A stretch of 7,345 nt of DNA from an uncultured Opitutia bacterium (GCA_903859115.1 CAIOLH010000021.1:1-7345); one strand, 5' to 3'; shown: positions 1 through 6,734, counted from the first letter of the stretch. Notes: a model not told the origin generated them from the letters alone. Translations and numbers: made by a program.

Positions 1-336
1 AGTTTTAACGAAGAGTTCTAATAATAAAAATGCAAAAGCGGCGATGGAAGCGACCATACCGAGAACGTCAAACGAGGCTTCTAAGGTTGAAACACTTGAA
101 TTGGGTTCAGAGGAAAAAGTTGGGGCGATTCTTGGTGCTGAAGCGGCTCCGGCTCCAACCACAGGTGGGCGAGGAATTGCAGCGGCAGGTGGGGGAGGAG
201 GAATCGAGCCAGCACTGGGAGGTGGTGGTGGAACAAATGCACCAGCTGGCTTATTCAGCTTAAGCTTTGGAGCTGAATTAGCATCACCGTCAGATGAAGG
301 TGGAGGAGGTGGTGGAGGGGGTGTCTCTAGGCTCAT
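1..336 (-). CDS. Proline-rich protein with a single transmembrane segment, 3' end beyond window
   Basis: Reading leftward from ATG at 336-334, the frame stays open for 112 codons to the window edge, so the C-terminus is missing. Tandem in-frame stops (TGA, TAA) lie about 12-18 bases upstream, which makes this ATG the first possible start; no clear ribosome-binding site is visible. Residues 6-13 are eight consecutive prolines. PPPPP tracts follow at 36-40 and 46-50, in a short direct repeat of the form G-x-(V/I)-PPPPP, and then comes an Ala/Pro/Ser linker. Residues about 90-110 (VLGMVASIAAFAFLLLELFV) form one hydrophobic helix followed by Lys. This suggests a disordered N-terminal arm, probably cytoplasmic, ahead of a membrane anchor. 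It is co-directional with the upstream scpA-side genes. A glycine-rich frame on the other strand covers the same bases and is judged a shadow. I do not recognise the family; function is unknown. Confidence 0.72.
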   Translation of the reverse strand, partial: MSLETPPPPPPPPSSDGDANSAPKLKLNKPAGAFVPPPPPSAGSIPPPPPAAAIPRPPVVGAGAASAPRIAPTFSSEPNSSVSTLEASFDVLGMVASIAAFAFLLLELFVKT

Positions 337-403
337 CGTTGATGGGTGTTATCAAGTGCTGGAATGGGGGTGAGTCAATCAGTCAGTAAGAGATTTTGTC
401 GTC
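337..403. other. Short intergenic gap between the 81-aa gene and the proline-rich gene
   Basis: These 67 bases separate two minus-strand genes. They hold a tetranucleotide-like quasi-repeat at 374-389 (GTCA ATCA GTCA GTAA on the plus strand) and stops upstream of the proline-rich start. I see no convincing hairpin followed by a T-run, so no terminator is called. Read-through from the 81-residue gene into the proline-rich gene is plausible, but a small promoter cannot be excluded. Confidence 0.4.
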
Positions 404-649
404 TTAATCCGCCCGTTCGTGTTTACGCAAAAGGTCGGCGATTTCCTTAGGGTCGGCGGTGGGAATTGTCCGACCCTTCCGTTGCAGGTCTTCGACGGTT
501 TTAATGACCGTTTCCGTCATTCTCTCGTGGGTCTCGTTCGATCCGCCCACTAATGAGAAGCCTTCACCCTTGGTGATACGCTTATGGTTGTCGGCATTAT
601 CCAACCCTAGACCAAGTAGGTGATTCTGATTCTTTCGTTTGCCCGCCAT
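404..649 (-). CDS. Small soluble conserved-looking hypothetical protein (81 aa)
   Basis: This is a complete 81-residue protein starting at ATG 649-647; a weak AGGT lies about 7 bases upstream of it. The N-terminus is basic (MAGKRKNQNH), followed by a Gly/Leu/Asp stretch (LLGLGLDNADNHKRIT), a VGGS-x-ETHERM segment at about residues 34-44, and a charged, probably helical C-terminal half with ADPKEIADLLRKHE near the end. It has no cysteine, no signal peptide and no membrane segment, so it is likely cytoplasmic. It lies 43 bp after the scpA stop on the same strand and is probably co-transcribed. The sequence reminds me of short hypothetical proteins in Verrucomicrobiota that share the MAGK..NxH/GLGLDN and VGGSxETHE patterns, but I cannot name a domain. 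The position after scpA allows a link to chromosome segregation; that is inference only. Confidence 0.8.
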   Translation of the reverse strand: MAGKRKNQNHLLGLGLDNADNHKRITKGEGFSLVGGSNETHERMTETVIKTVEDLQRKGRTIPTADPKEIADLLRKHERAD

Positions 650-692
650 AGAGAATACCTAAACAGGAAAATTCTGAATTTCAAATCGTAAC

Positions 693-1553
693 CTAATTTG
701 AATCTCCTTTGGGCTCATCAAACTCAGATGAAGCTGCCAAAGGTGGCGAAGAACTATCCGCCAAGTTTTTTAAGGGCTTGGTACAGAAGATGTCTTGGAA
801 GTTTACTTCCTGTTCCAATTCTAGTGAGCCTAATCGTGTAAGCTCTAAGCAGGCCAGAAAAGTAGCAACAAGAACGGCAATAGTCGGACGCTCAGGTAAT
901 AAACTAGTAAAATTAAACTTCGATTCGGTGTTCAATCGATTTAAAATAAATTCCATCCGGTCGGATACGGTCACGGTTTCAACGGAAAGGTTACCCGGCT
1001 GAATTTTTTCAGCGAGACGACGGAGCACTAAATTAAAAGTGTTCCAAAGTTCGATCCGATCGGCGGGTGCCACGGGACGAATCACTGCATCTTCGCCTTG
1101 CGGTTGTAAGACATAGCGCGCGAGGAGTCCTTGGCGTTCATCGGCTAATTGGCGAATGATCGCCGCAGTCTCTTTGACGCGTTTATACTGAATAAGCTGT
1201 TGCACCAGGGCCCAACGCGGGTCGTTGCCTTGATCGTGGGTCGTATCTAATTCGTCGGGGCGACTTTCCACCGGAAGTAACATTCGGCTTTTAATGTACA
1301 TCAAGGTCGCCGCCATGACGAAGAACTCGCCCGCTAGTTCGAGATTATCTTTTTCTTGATTGCGAAGAATATCGAGGAACTGATGGGTTACTTTTTCAAT
1401 CGGTATATCATAAATATCGATTTCGTTTTTTCGTATTAAGAAAAGGAGGAGGTCCAGCGGGCCTTCAAAATTATCGAGACGAATCGATAAATCTGCTGGT
1501 GGTAAAATACCATCAGTGGGCAGAGTGGAGGAAGTTTCGGGATTGTCCGACAC
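693..1553 (-). CDS. scpA: Segregation and condensation protein A (ScpA kleisin)
   Basis: ScpA is the kleisin subunit that bridges the two SMC heads in the bacterial SMC-ScpAB condensin, which works on the nucleoid during chromosome segregation. The 286-residue length is normal for the family. The N-terminal SMC-neck-binding hallmark is at residues 29-50 (FEGPLDLLLFLIRKNEIDIY followed by DIPI). The second conserved helix is at about 70-93 (LELAGEFFVMAATL, then IKSRMLLP). The C-terminal winged-helix region carries TFLACLELTRLGSLELEQE followed by VNFQDIF, which would contact the other SMC head. The final roughly 28 residues are a Ser/Asp/Glu-rich tail. The start is GTG at 1553-1551, only 2 bp after the lptD stop; no in-frame ATG precedes the conserved block and no Shine-Dalgarno is evident, so translation is probably coupled to lptD. 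The usual partner scpB does not follow directly and is not in this window. Confidence 0.96.
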   Translation of the reverse strand: MSDNPETSSTLPTDGILPPADLSIRLDNFEGPLDLLLFLIRKNEIDIYDIPIEKVTHQFLDILRNQEKDNLELAGEFFVMAATLMYIKSRMLLPVESRPDELDTTHDQGNDPRWALVQQLIQYKRVKETAAIIRQLADERQGLLARYVLQPQGEDAVIRPVAPADRIELWNTFNLVLRRLAEKIQPGNLSVETVTVSDRMEFILNRLNTESKFNFTSLLPERPTIAVLVATFLACLELTRLGSLELEQEVNFQDIFCTKPLKNLADSSSPPLAASSEFDEPKGDSN

Positions 1554-1555
1554 GT

Positions 1556-3721
1556 TTAGAATTTGAAGAGGCGTACCCGCACTTGGGCGCCGAGTGAACC
1601 GTCATTAAAAGCCGAAACACGCTTTTGGAAACCGTATTCAATTTCCCAGGAATTCCCAATGCGCTGAATCAGTCCAATCGATTGATAAGTATAAGCTTTA
1701 GCAAGGGCGTCGTAATTAACGGTCACTAAAGCGGAGAAGGTGGAATTTAATTTAACTTCGCCCATAACCCAAAGCTGTTTGGCTGGGTCCGCTCCTTGTT
1801 TTAATTCGAACCAACCTACCGAAGCTTTCCAGAAATCGCCCGAGTTAAACGCGATCGATTGAAGTGATTCAACATTGCCGCCGCCGTTTTTCGCATAACG
1901 GGTAAAGGAATCAATCGTGACCCAGTTAGCAGGAGTTAGGCGGATATGCGTTTGAATGTCGGAATCGGTTTGGCCGAGTGATTCATCGGCATTGGACCAG
2001 TCTTTTAAAATATCGAAGCGTGCTAATTCACGTGTGCCCATTTCGGTGTCGCGCGTGGCTAGAGTATTTCTAAAGCCGAAGCGGGCTACGCTGGTTGCGT
2101 GAGTGGCCGCAGCGTCAGGACGGTCGGCGAGGTCCAATTCACGGAAGGCGGAAAAAGCTACATCACGTTCCGACAAAGGGATTTCACCGATGGCGTGATC
2201 AGCACCGGGGAGGTAGCGGTATTGAATAAAAGGACGAAACGCATGACGCATTCCATTGATAGACCAGTGGTCCGCTTTTAAATTCCACGAACCTGTGGCG
2301 AGGCCTTCGACATCGAACCCGATTTGTCCAACGGCTTTAGAGACGCTGCCAGTATTAGCTAAATTGGATGACCAAGAAGTAGCACGTGCGCCAACGACTG
2401 GTTTAAAGGTCAAATAATTACGAACGGTTAAAGGATAGGTAATACCGTAATAGGCATCATAACGTGCGGTCGACCAAGCTTCGGTAGCACCTGTTTCCGT
2501 GGTGAATTGAGGTAAGGGGAGTGCTGCCGAAGGACGTTCGGATAGATAAGATGCCGACACAAATGCACGATGATTGAAAGGCGTTTCTCCGATGCGTCTC
2601 TCAGTTAAGTCGTAACGCAATTCAGGTAATTTTTCAGCAACGTCTTGGTAGTTGTCTGCTTTGGCGATGACCGTGGCTGAGACATAGCCTTGTGCGAATG
2701 GCTTGACTACTTCGAAGCTCGCTTGGGGCAGACCAATTTCCGCAATTTCTCGCGGACGGAAAGAACGGATAAAATTAGGATCCGAGGTGAAATAAAACTG
2801 ACCTGCGAAATCGAAGTTATTGGTGGTGTGACCATTGATATTTCCAATTAAGAAACCACGATTCGCGTCAGGCGTGCGGCCGTAAATATCACTCTCAATG
2901 GCGTTACGATCATTGATATAACCCGATTTTAAATTTCCACGCCAAATCGTTCCGTCATTGGTCGTTTTGCTGTTATCGTATCGAAGCGCTGGACCAACCA
3001 GAAAGCCTGATTTGCTGTAATAATCGAACAATGCGCCGACCCACAGTGACTTGGTTTGACGAACTAGAGTGGTGGTGCGGAGGTAGCGACCTTGGGGTTC
3101 TTGTGAGCCTGTATTGAGTTCAATATCGTAAGGGATATCGTGATAACCTTCTTGTCCGTAATAAGGTAAATAAAAGAAAGGGATTCCCGCGAGATGGGGA
3201 ACGACTCCTTTAAAAGTTAACCAATCTTCTTTGTCAGAATAATGCGCTTCATTGATTTTCAAATCCATACCATAGGCGTGAGGTTCGTTATTCCACATGC
3301 GCACACCTTTCATCGTACGATCTCCATTTTGTATCCGAATTTCATCAGCCGTGAAATAAATAGGGTTACGACCCAGCTTAACATTATAGGCGACGACTAA
3401 ATCGATTTTCGGATTCATGGTCACGCGCTCGCCCATGATGCGTAAATTTTTTGTGGTATAAACTACATCGCCTTCAGCATCGATAATTCCTGTCTCAGAA
3501 TTAAAAGAAATTTTCTTCGCTGCGAGGTGAGCTCCATTCGCTTCAACGCTTGCATCAATCGCAACGAGAACTTTGCCGTTCTCTTCATAAGTAAAACTTT
3601 CGCCTTGGACGTTTGAGTTCTTGGCAATCTCGGGTGCGACTTTTGTTGTCGAGTCCGCCGCCATGACTGCGATGGTGCAGAAAAGGAAGGCAAGGAGTGG
3701 GCTGAGGGTTCGACCTGGCAT
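1556..3721 (-). CDS. lptD: LPS-assembly outer-membrane protein LptD (OstA/Imp family)
   Basis: LptD is the outer-membrane beta-barrel that, with LptE, inserts lipopolysaccharide into the outer leaflet at the end of the Lpt bridge. The protein has 721 residues. A signal peptide (residues 1-21/22, hydrophobic LLAFLFCTIAV then MAAD) is followed by an OstA/LptA-like periplasmic domain at about 43-175 with typical repeats (AEGDVVY at 82-88; YFTADEIRI at about 122-130). The linker GIPFFYLPYY (179-188) matches the family's 'iPvfylPyf' element. The remainder alternates aromatic and polar residues like a barrel and ends in VRVRLFKF, whose terminal Phe fits a BAM recognition signal. The only cysteine is C15 in the signal peptide, so the mature protein cannot form the disulfides used by E. 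coli LptD; C15 is not in a good lipobox. ATG 3721-3719 is the first start after an in-frame TAA, with GGAG just upstream. It leads the leftward cluster. Confidence 0.93.
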   Translation of the reverse strand: MPGRTLSPLLAFLFCTIAVMAADSTTKVAPEIAKNSNVQGESFTYEENGKVLVAIDASVEANGAHLAAKKISFNSETGIIDAEGDVVYTTKNLRIMGERVTMNPKIDLVVAYNVKLGRNPIYFTADEIRIQNGDRTMKGVRMWNNEPHAYGMDLKINEAHYSDKEDWLTFKGVVPHLAGIPFFYLPYYGQEGYHDIPYDIELNTGSQEPQGRYLRTTTLVRQTKSLWVGALFDYYSKSGFLVGPALRYDNSKTTNDGTIWRGNLKSGYINDRNAIESDIYGRTPDANRGFLIGNINGHTTNNFDFAGQFYFTSDPNFIRSFRPREIAEIGLPQASFEVVKPFAQGYVSATVIAKADNYQDVAEKLPELRYDLTERRIGETPFNHRAFVSASYLSERPSAALPLPQFTTETGATEAWSTARYDAYYGITYPLTVRNYLTFKPVVGARATSWSSNLANTGSVSKAVGQIGFDVEGLATGSWNLKADHWSINGMRHAFRPFIQYRYLPGADHAIGEIPLSERDVAFSAFRELDLADRPDAAATHATSVARFGFRNTLATRDTEMGTRELARFDILKDWSNADESLGQTDSDIQTHIRLTPANWVTIDSFTRYAKNGGGNVESLQSIAFNSGDFWKASVGWFELKQGADPAKQLWVMGEVKLNSTFSALVTVNYDALAKAYTYQSIGLIQRIGNSWEIEYGFQKRVSAFNDGSLGAQVRVRLFKF

Positions 3722-3811
3722 TTGCTCCAGACTTGGCGATTAGGGCATTCTCTCAAGTATTTTCGGGCAATGAGCGCTTGCGGGCATACGATTGTCGTGG
3801 ATTATCGGTCT
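3722..3811. promoter_or_regulatory. Divergent control region between lptD and glgB
   Basis: The two clusters diverge here, so promoters for both should lie in or near these 90 bases (assuming glgB starts at 3812). On the minus strand, GGAG at 3728-3725 could serve as the lptD ribosome-binding site, with a short spacer. ATTATC at 3801-3806 reads GATAAT on the minus strand, a 5 of 6 match to a -10 box, but no good -35 sits upstream of it. On the plus strand TTGCGG (3778-3783), a 16-base spacer and GATTAT (3800-3805) form a weak pair that would place transcription start close to the ATG at 3812, implying a nearly leaderless glgB mRNA. No operator or riboswitch is recognised. The region's role is well supported by gene layout; the individual boxes are weak. 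Confidence 0.4.
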
Positions 3812-6004
3812 ATGCACCTAAGCCAAGTTGAGCTAACTCGCCTCGTTGAGGGCAAGGAAAGCTCCCCTCATAGCTTTTTAGGGCAACATTTACTATCTCC
3901 AGGGGGGTACGTAGTCAGGTCACTGTTACCAGGGGCCATCACCTGTGAACTGATTAAGGAGGGCGAGACTAAGGGTATCTCGATGAAGAAAATTCACTCC
4001 CTAGGGATTTTTGAGGAAGAAATTAAATCGAAGTCCGCTTTCCGTTATCAATTCAAAGTTACCTATCCGGAAAAAATTACTCACCTCATCGATGATCCTT
4101 ACCGTTTTCTGCCGACGTTATCGGAGTCGGATTTATTTTTAATAGGTAAAGGAGATGACCATAAAGTTTATCACAAGCTAGGTTCGCATCTCGCGACAAT
4201 CGATGGAGTAATGGGAGTGAGGTTTGCGGTCTGGGCTCCGTCCGCTCGACGTGTTTCATTAGTAGGTAATCACAATTTTTGGAACGGCCGCACACATCCG
4301 ATGCGACTTTTGGGTGCTTCGGGAATTTGGGAAATTTTTATCCCAGGTCTCACCGCGGGTGCATGTTATAAATATGAAATCGTAGGTCCAGCTGACGAAA
4401 CTCCGTTTTTAAAAACCGATCCTTATGCCTTAAGTTTCGAAGCTCCGCCGCACCACGCAGCCATCGTTACTGATTTGTCGGGATTTGCTTGGCACGATTC
4501 GGAGTGGATTAAAAAAAGATGTCAGACGTCATCCCAGCAGCAGCCGATATCGATTTACGAAGTTCATTTGGGTTCATGGCGCCAAGTCCCCGAAGACAAT
4601 AATCGCCCTCTTAATTATAAGGAATTGGGCATACAGTTAGCTGAATACTGTGATCGCCTTGGTTTTACGCATGTAGAATTAATGCCTCCCACCGAGCATC
4701 CCTTCGAAGGTTCGTGGGGCTATCAAGTAACTGGATTTTACGCACCGACCCATCGCTTGGGCTCGCCTTTGGATTTCATGATGCTCGTTGATACTTTGCA
4801 CCGAGCGAACATTGGCGTGATTATAGACTGGGTTCCTGCGCACTTTCCTAAAGACACCTTTGCGCTCGCACAATTTGATGGCACACACTTGTACGAACAT
4901 GCCGATCCGCGCTTAGGAGAACATCAAGACTGGGGTACACTTATTTTTAATTATGCACGTCACGAAGTTCGTGGATTTTTAGTGGGCTCGGCCCTTTCGT
5001 GGTTAGAGCTCTTTCACATCGATGGACTGCGGGTTGATGCAGTTGCTTCGATGCTGTACTTAGATTACTCGCGAAAAAACGGTGAGTGGCTTCCCAATCA
5101 ATACGGCGGTCGAGAAAATTTAGCCGCGATTGAATTTTTAAAACAAACGAATGCCTTGGTGCATCTTTATCATCCAGGTGCGATCACGATTGCAGAAGAA
5201 TCCACTTCATACCCAGGTGTAACTAAATCGATTGCGGAGGGTGGATTGAATTTTGATTACAAATGGAACATGGGCTGGATGCACGATAGTCTAAATTACT
5301 TTAAGGAAGATCCACTTTATCGAAAATATCACCACAACAAGCTTACGTTTGGGATGCTCTACCATTGGTCAGAAGCCTTTATCCAATCCTTTTCACATGA
5401 CGAAGTAGTACACGGAAAGGGTTCACTCATGGGCAAAATGGGTGGGGGAGACTTTCATAATAAAGCCGCTAATCTTCGCTGCTTATTAGCCTTACAGTGG
5501 GCTTGGCCTGGTAAAAAATCTTTATTTATGGGATGTGAGTTCGGCCAAATCGCCGAGTGGAGTCACTCGCGTTCGCTGGATTGGCATCTCTTGCAATATC
5601 CCCTCCACGAAGGTATTCAAAAGTTAGTCGCTGACCTAAACGCTCTTTATAAAAAAGATAAGACCATCGCGGAACGTGATTTTGATTCTCAAGGTTTTAA
5701 CTGGGTACATGCCGATGATGGTGATCAGAGTGTCCTCATTTTTGAACGTCATGGCTACGATTGCTCCTGGGTAGTTGTCGGTAATTTCACACCCGTTGAA
5801 CGCACCTACCGATTTGGCGTGCCTTGCCCGGGTAAGTGGGAGGAAGCGATTAATACCGACTCCAGTTATTACGCTGGAAAGGGTAGCGGCAATTTAGGCG
5901 GCGTTGTTGCAGAAAAAATCCCAGCCCATGGTCGCTCGCAATCCATTCAGGTTTGCCTGCCTGGACTTTCTGTTGTCATTTTTAGGCAGAAAACAAAGGG
6001 CTAA
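3812..6004 (+). CDS. glgB: 1,4-alpha-glucan (glycogen) branching enzyme, GH13 family
   Basis: GlgB cuts alpha-1,4-glucan chains and re-attaches them through alpha-1,6 links during cytoplasmic glycogen synthesis. All parts of a full-length bacterial enzyme are present: a short N1 domain (LGQH, LIDDPYRF), a CBM48 beta-sandwich at about residues 130-225 (VRFAVWAPSARRVSLVGNHN), the GH13 barrel, and a C-terminal beta domain (VLIFER, VVVGNFTPV, HGRSQS). Barrel motifs are intact: DWVPAHF (D339), LRVDAVASM with nucleophile D409, AEEST with acid/base E462, and FSHDEVVHGK with D530. These sit a constant four residues after the E. coli positions (335, 405, 458, 526, from memory), which favours ATG 3812 (730 residues). 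The frame also offers ATG 3770 (744 residues) and TTG 3722 (760 residues, directly abutting the lptD start); none has a clear ribosome-binding site. It heads the rightward cluster. No other glycogen gene is in view. Confidence 0.97.
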   Translation: MHLSQVELTRLVEGKESSPHSFLGQHLLSPGGYVVRSLLPGAITCELIKEGETKGISMKKIHSLGIFEEEIKSKSAFRYQFKVTYPEKITHLIDDPYRFLPTLSESDLFLIGKGDDHKVYHKLGSHLATIDGVMGVRFAVWAPSARRVSLVGNHNFWNGRTHPMRLLGASGIWEIFIPGLTAGACYKYEIVGPADETPFLKTDPYALSFEAPPHHAAIVTDLSGFAWHDSEWIKKRCQTSSQQQPISIYEVHLGSWRQVPEDNNRPLNYKELGIQLAEYCDRLGFTHVELMPPTEHPFEGSWGYQVTGFYAPTHRLGSPLDFMMLVDTLHRANIGVIIDWVPAHFPKDTFALAQFDGTHLYEHADPRLGEHQDWGTLIFNYARHEVRGFLVGSALSWLELFHIDGLRVDAVASMLYLDYSRKNGEWLPNQYGGRENLAAIEFLKQTNALVHLYHPGAITIAEESTSYPGVTKSIAEGGLNFDYKWNMGWMHDSLNYFKEDPLYRKYHHNKLTFGMLYHWSEAFIQSFSHDEVVHGKGSLMGKMGGGDFHNKAANLRCLLALQWAWPGKKSLFMGCEFGQIAEWSHSRSLDWHLLQYPLHEGIQKLVADLNALYKKDKTIAERDFDSQGFNWVHADDGDQSVLIFERHGYDCSWVVVGNFTPVERTYRFGVPCPGKWEEAINTDSSYYAGKGSGNLGGVVAEKIPAHGRSQSIQVCLPGLSVVIFRQKTKG

Positions 6005-6006
6005 AC

Positions 6007-6315
6007 ATGATACCGCGTTCCGAAACATTTCGTTCACTCGTAGAGTCCGACCCCACTAATCCGCTCTTCCGCTTTTCGCTGGGCCAAGCGCTCTTTCAGG
6101 AAAATAATTTTCCCGCTGCAGTGGAACATTTACACAAAGCTGCGGATGGTAAGGCCGATTGGATGATGCCTCGTATTCTACTTGGGAAAACTTATTTGCA
6201 TTTAGGACAAAAAAATTTAGCCCAGGTTGCCTTTCAAGAGGCTCTCAAACTCGCCTTGGCGCAAGGCCACGAGGAACCTGAAATTGAACTTCGCCAACTT
6301 CTTTCCACTCTTTAA
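6007..6315 (+). CDS. Small TPR-repeat protein (102 aa)
   Basis: This is a complete 102-residue protein with no signal peptide or membrane segment. Two tetratricopeptide-like helix pairs are visible: about residues 18-47 (NPLFRFSLGQALFQENNF, then PAAVEHLHKAA) and about 52-85 (WMMPRILLGKTYLHLGQ, then AQVAFQEALKLA), with the expected Gly/Ala/Leu positions. An N-terminal helix (SETFRSLVESDP) and a C-terminal capping helix (EPEIELRQLLSTL) flank them. Such folds usually act as protein-protein adaptors; no catalytic motif is seen. ATG 6007 is 2 bp after the glgB stop, and AAAGGG at 5995-6000 inside the end of glgB is a plausible ribosome-binding site, so translation is probably coupled to glgB. A role in glycogen metabolism is suggested only by position. 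The partner is unknown. Confidence 0.88.
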   Translation: MIPRSETFRSLVESDPTNPLFRFSLGQALFQENNFPAAVEHLHKAADGKADWMMPRILLGKTYLHLGQKNLAQVAFQEALKLALAQGHEEPEIELRQLLSTL

Positions 6316-6320
6316 TTCAG

Positions 6321-6734
6321 ATGCAAATCTCCTTACTCTTTAAACTTTTACCCTCGATTGATTTAGCGATGGCTGCGGTAGCCTGGCTAATTTATTTTTG
6401 TACGTATCCCGATTTTGCTCGCTGGCGCAGCGAAAATTTTCGCGAGCATCATCAGAGTTACACCAGTCGCGTAGGCTGGGTAGTCGGCCCTTTGCTACTT
6501 TTACAAATCGTCGGACATTTTCTTGCGTGGCGAAACGGCGCACCGGTCACGGGTTTCGTTTTAGTCGTTCTCACTTGGGCCTTTACAGTAATTTGGTCGA
6601 TACCAGCACACCGACGATTACAGCAGGAAGGCTATAATTTAGAGGTCATTAACCATTTAACGCGTACGCATATTGTCCGAACTTTAGTTTGGTCTGGTCT
6701 AGCGATTTACTCGTTAAAAAATGCCGTAGGTTGA
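6321..6734 (+). CDS. Small integral membrane protein of unknown function (137 aa, about four helices)
   Basis: The 137-residue protein has hydrophobic stretches at about 12-28, 53-69, 76-95 and 117-131, fitting four membrane helices. Residues that look like a family signature cluster at helix ends: YP (29-30), a loop with HHQSYTSR (43-50) then W and VGP (55-57), W-x-x-T at about 86-89, P-x-HRRL (IPAHRRL, 95-100), and H-x-x-RTLVW near 117-124. I associate this set (YPxF, H/Y...R, VGP, W..T...PxH..L, RT..W) with uncharacterised bacterial membrane proteins, but I cannot assign a function or a reliable DUF number. The start ATG 6321 is 5 bp after the TPR gene's stop, on the same strand, so it is very likely part of the same transcript. 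No signal peptide is seen. It could be an enzyme, a transporter accessory or a structural protein; the sequence alone does not decide. Confidence 0.85.
   Translation: MQISLLFKLLPSIDLAMAAVAWLIYFCTYPDFARWRSENFREHHQSYTSRVGWVVGPLLLLQIVGHFLAWRNGAPVTGFVLVVLTWAFTVIWSIPAHRRLQQEGYNLEVINHLTRTHIVRTLVWSGLAIYSLKNAVG

Noticed and set aside
44..373. Glycine-rich reading frame on the plus strand, and another frame at 30-263 inside it
   Set aside because: The Gly runs are the mirror of proline codons in the minus-strand gene. The minus frame has a membrane helix, runs on past the edge and is co-directional with its neighbours.
667..682. Imperfect AT-rich palindrome between scpA and the 81-aa gene (core AATTCTGAATT)
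   Set aside because: It is short, with a mismatch and no T-run; it is not convincing as a terminator or operator.
709..1002. Plus-strand open frame inside scpA
   Set aside because: It lies wholly within a clear ScpA coding region and shows no domain or start context of its own.
2099..2281. Plus-strand open frame inside lptD
   Set aside because: It is short, antisense to a well-supported LptD sequence, with no recognisable motif.
3463..3756. Alternative minus-strand frame overlapping the lptD 5' end
   Set aside because: It is a low-complexity basic translation in a shifted frame; the LptD frame has the signal peptide and OstA domain.
4086..4900. Minus-strand open frames inside glgB (4086-4295 and 4679-4900)
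   Set aside because: Both are antisense to conserved branching-enzyme motifs and resemble no family.
6340..6637. Alternative frames inside the membrane-protein gene on both strands
   Set aside because: They have Arg/Ser-rich shadow compositions, while the 6321-6734 frame has clean helices and tight operon spacing.
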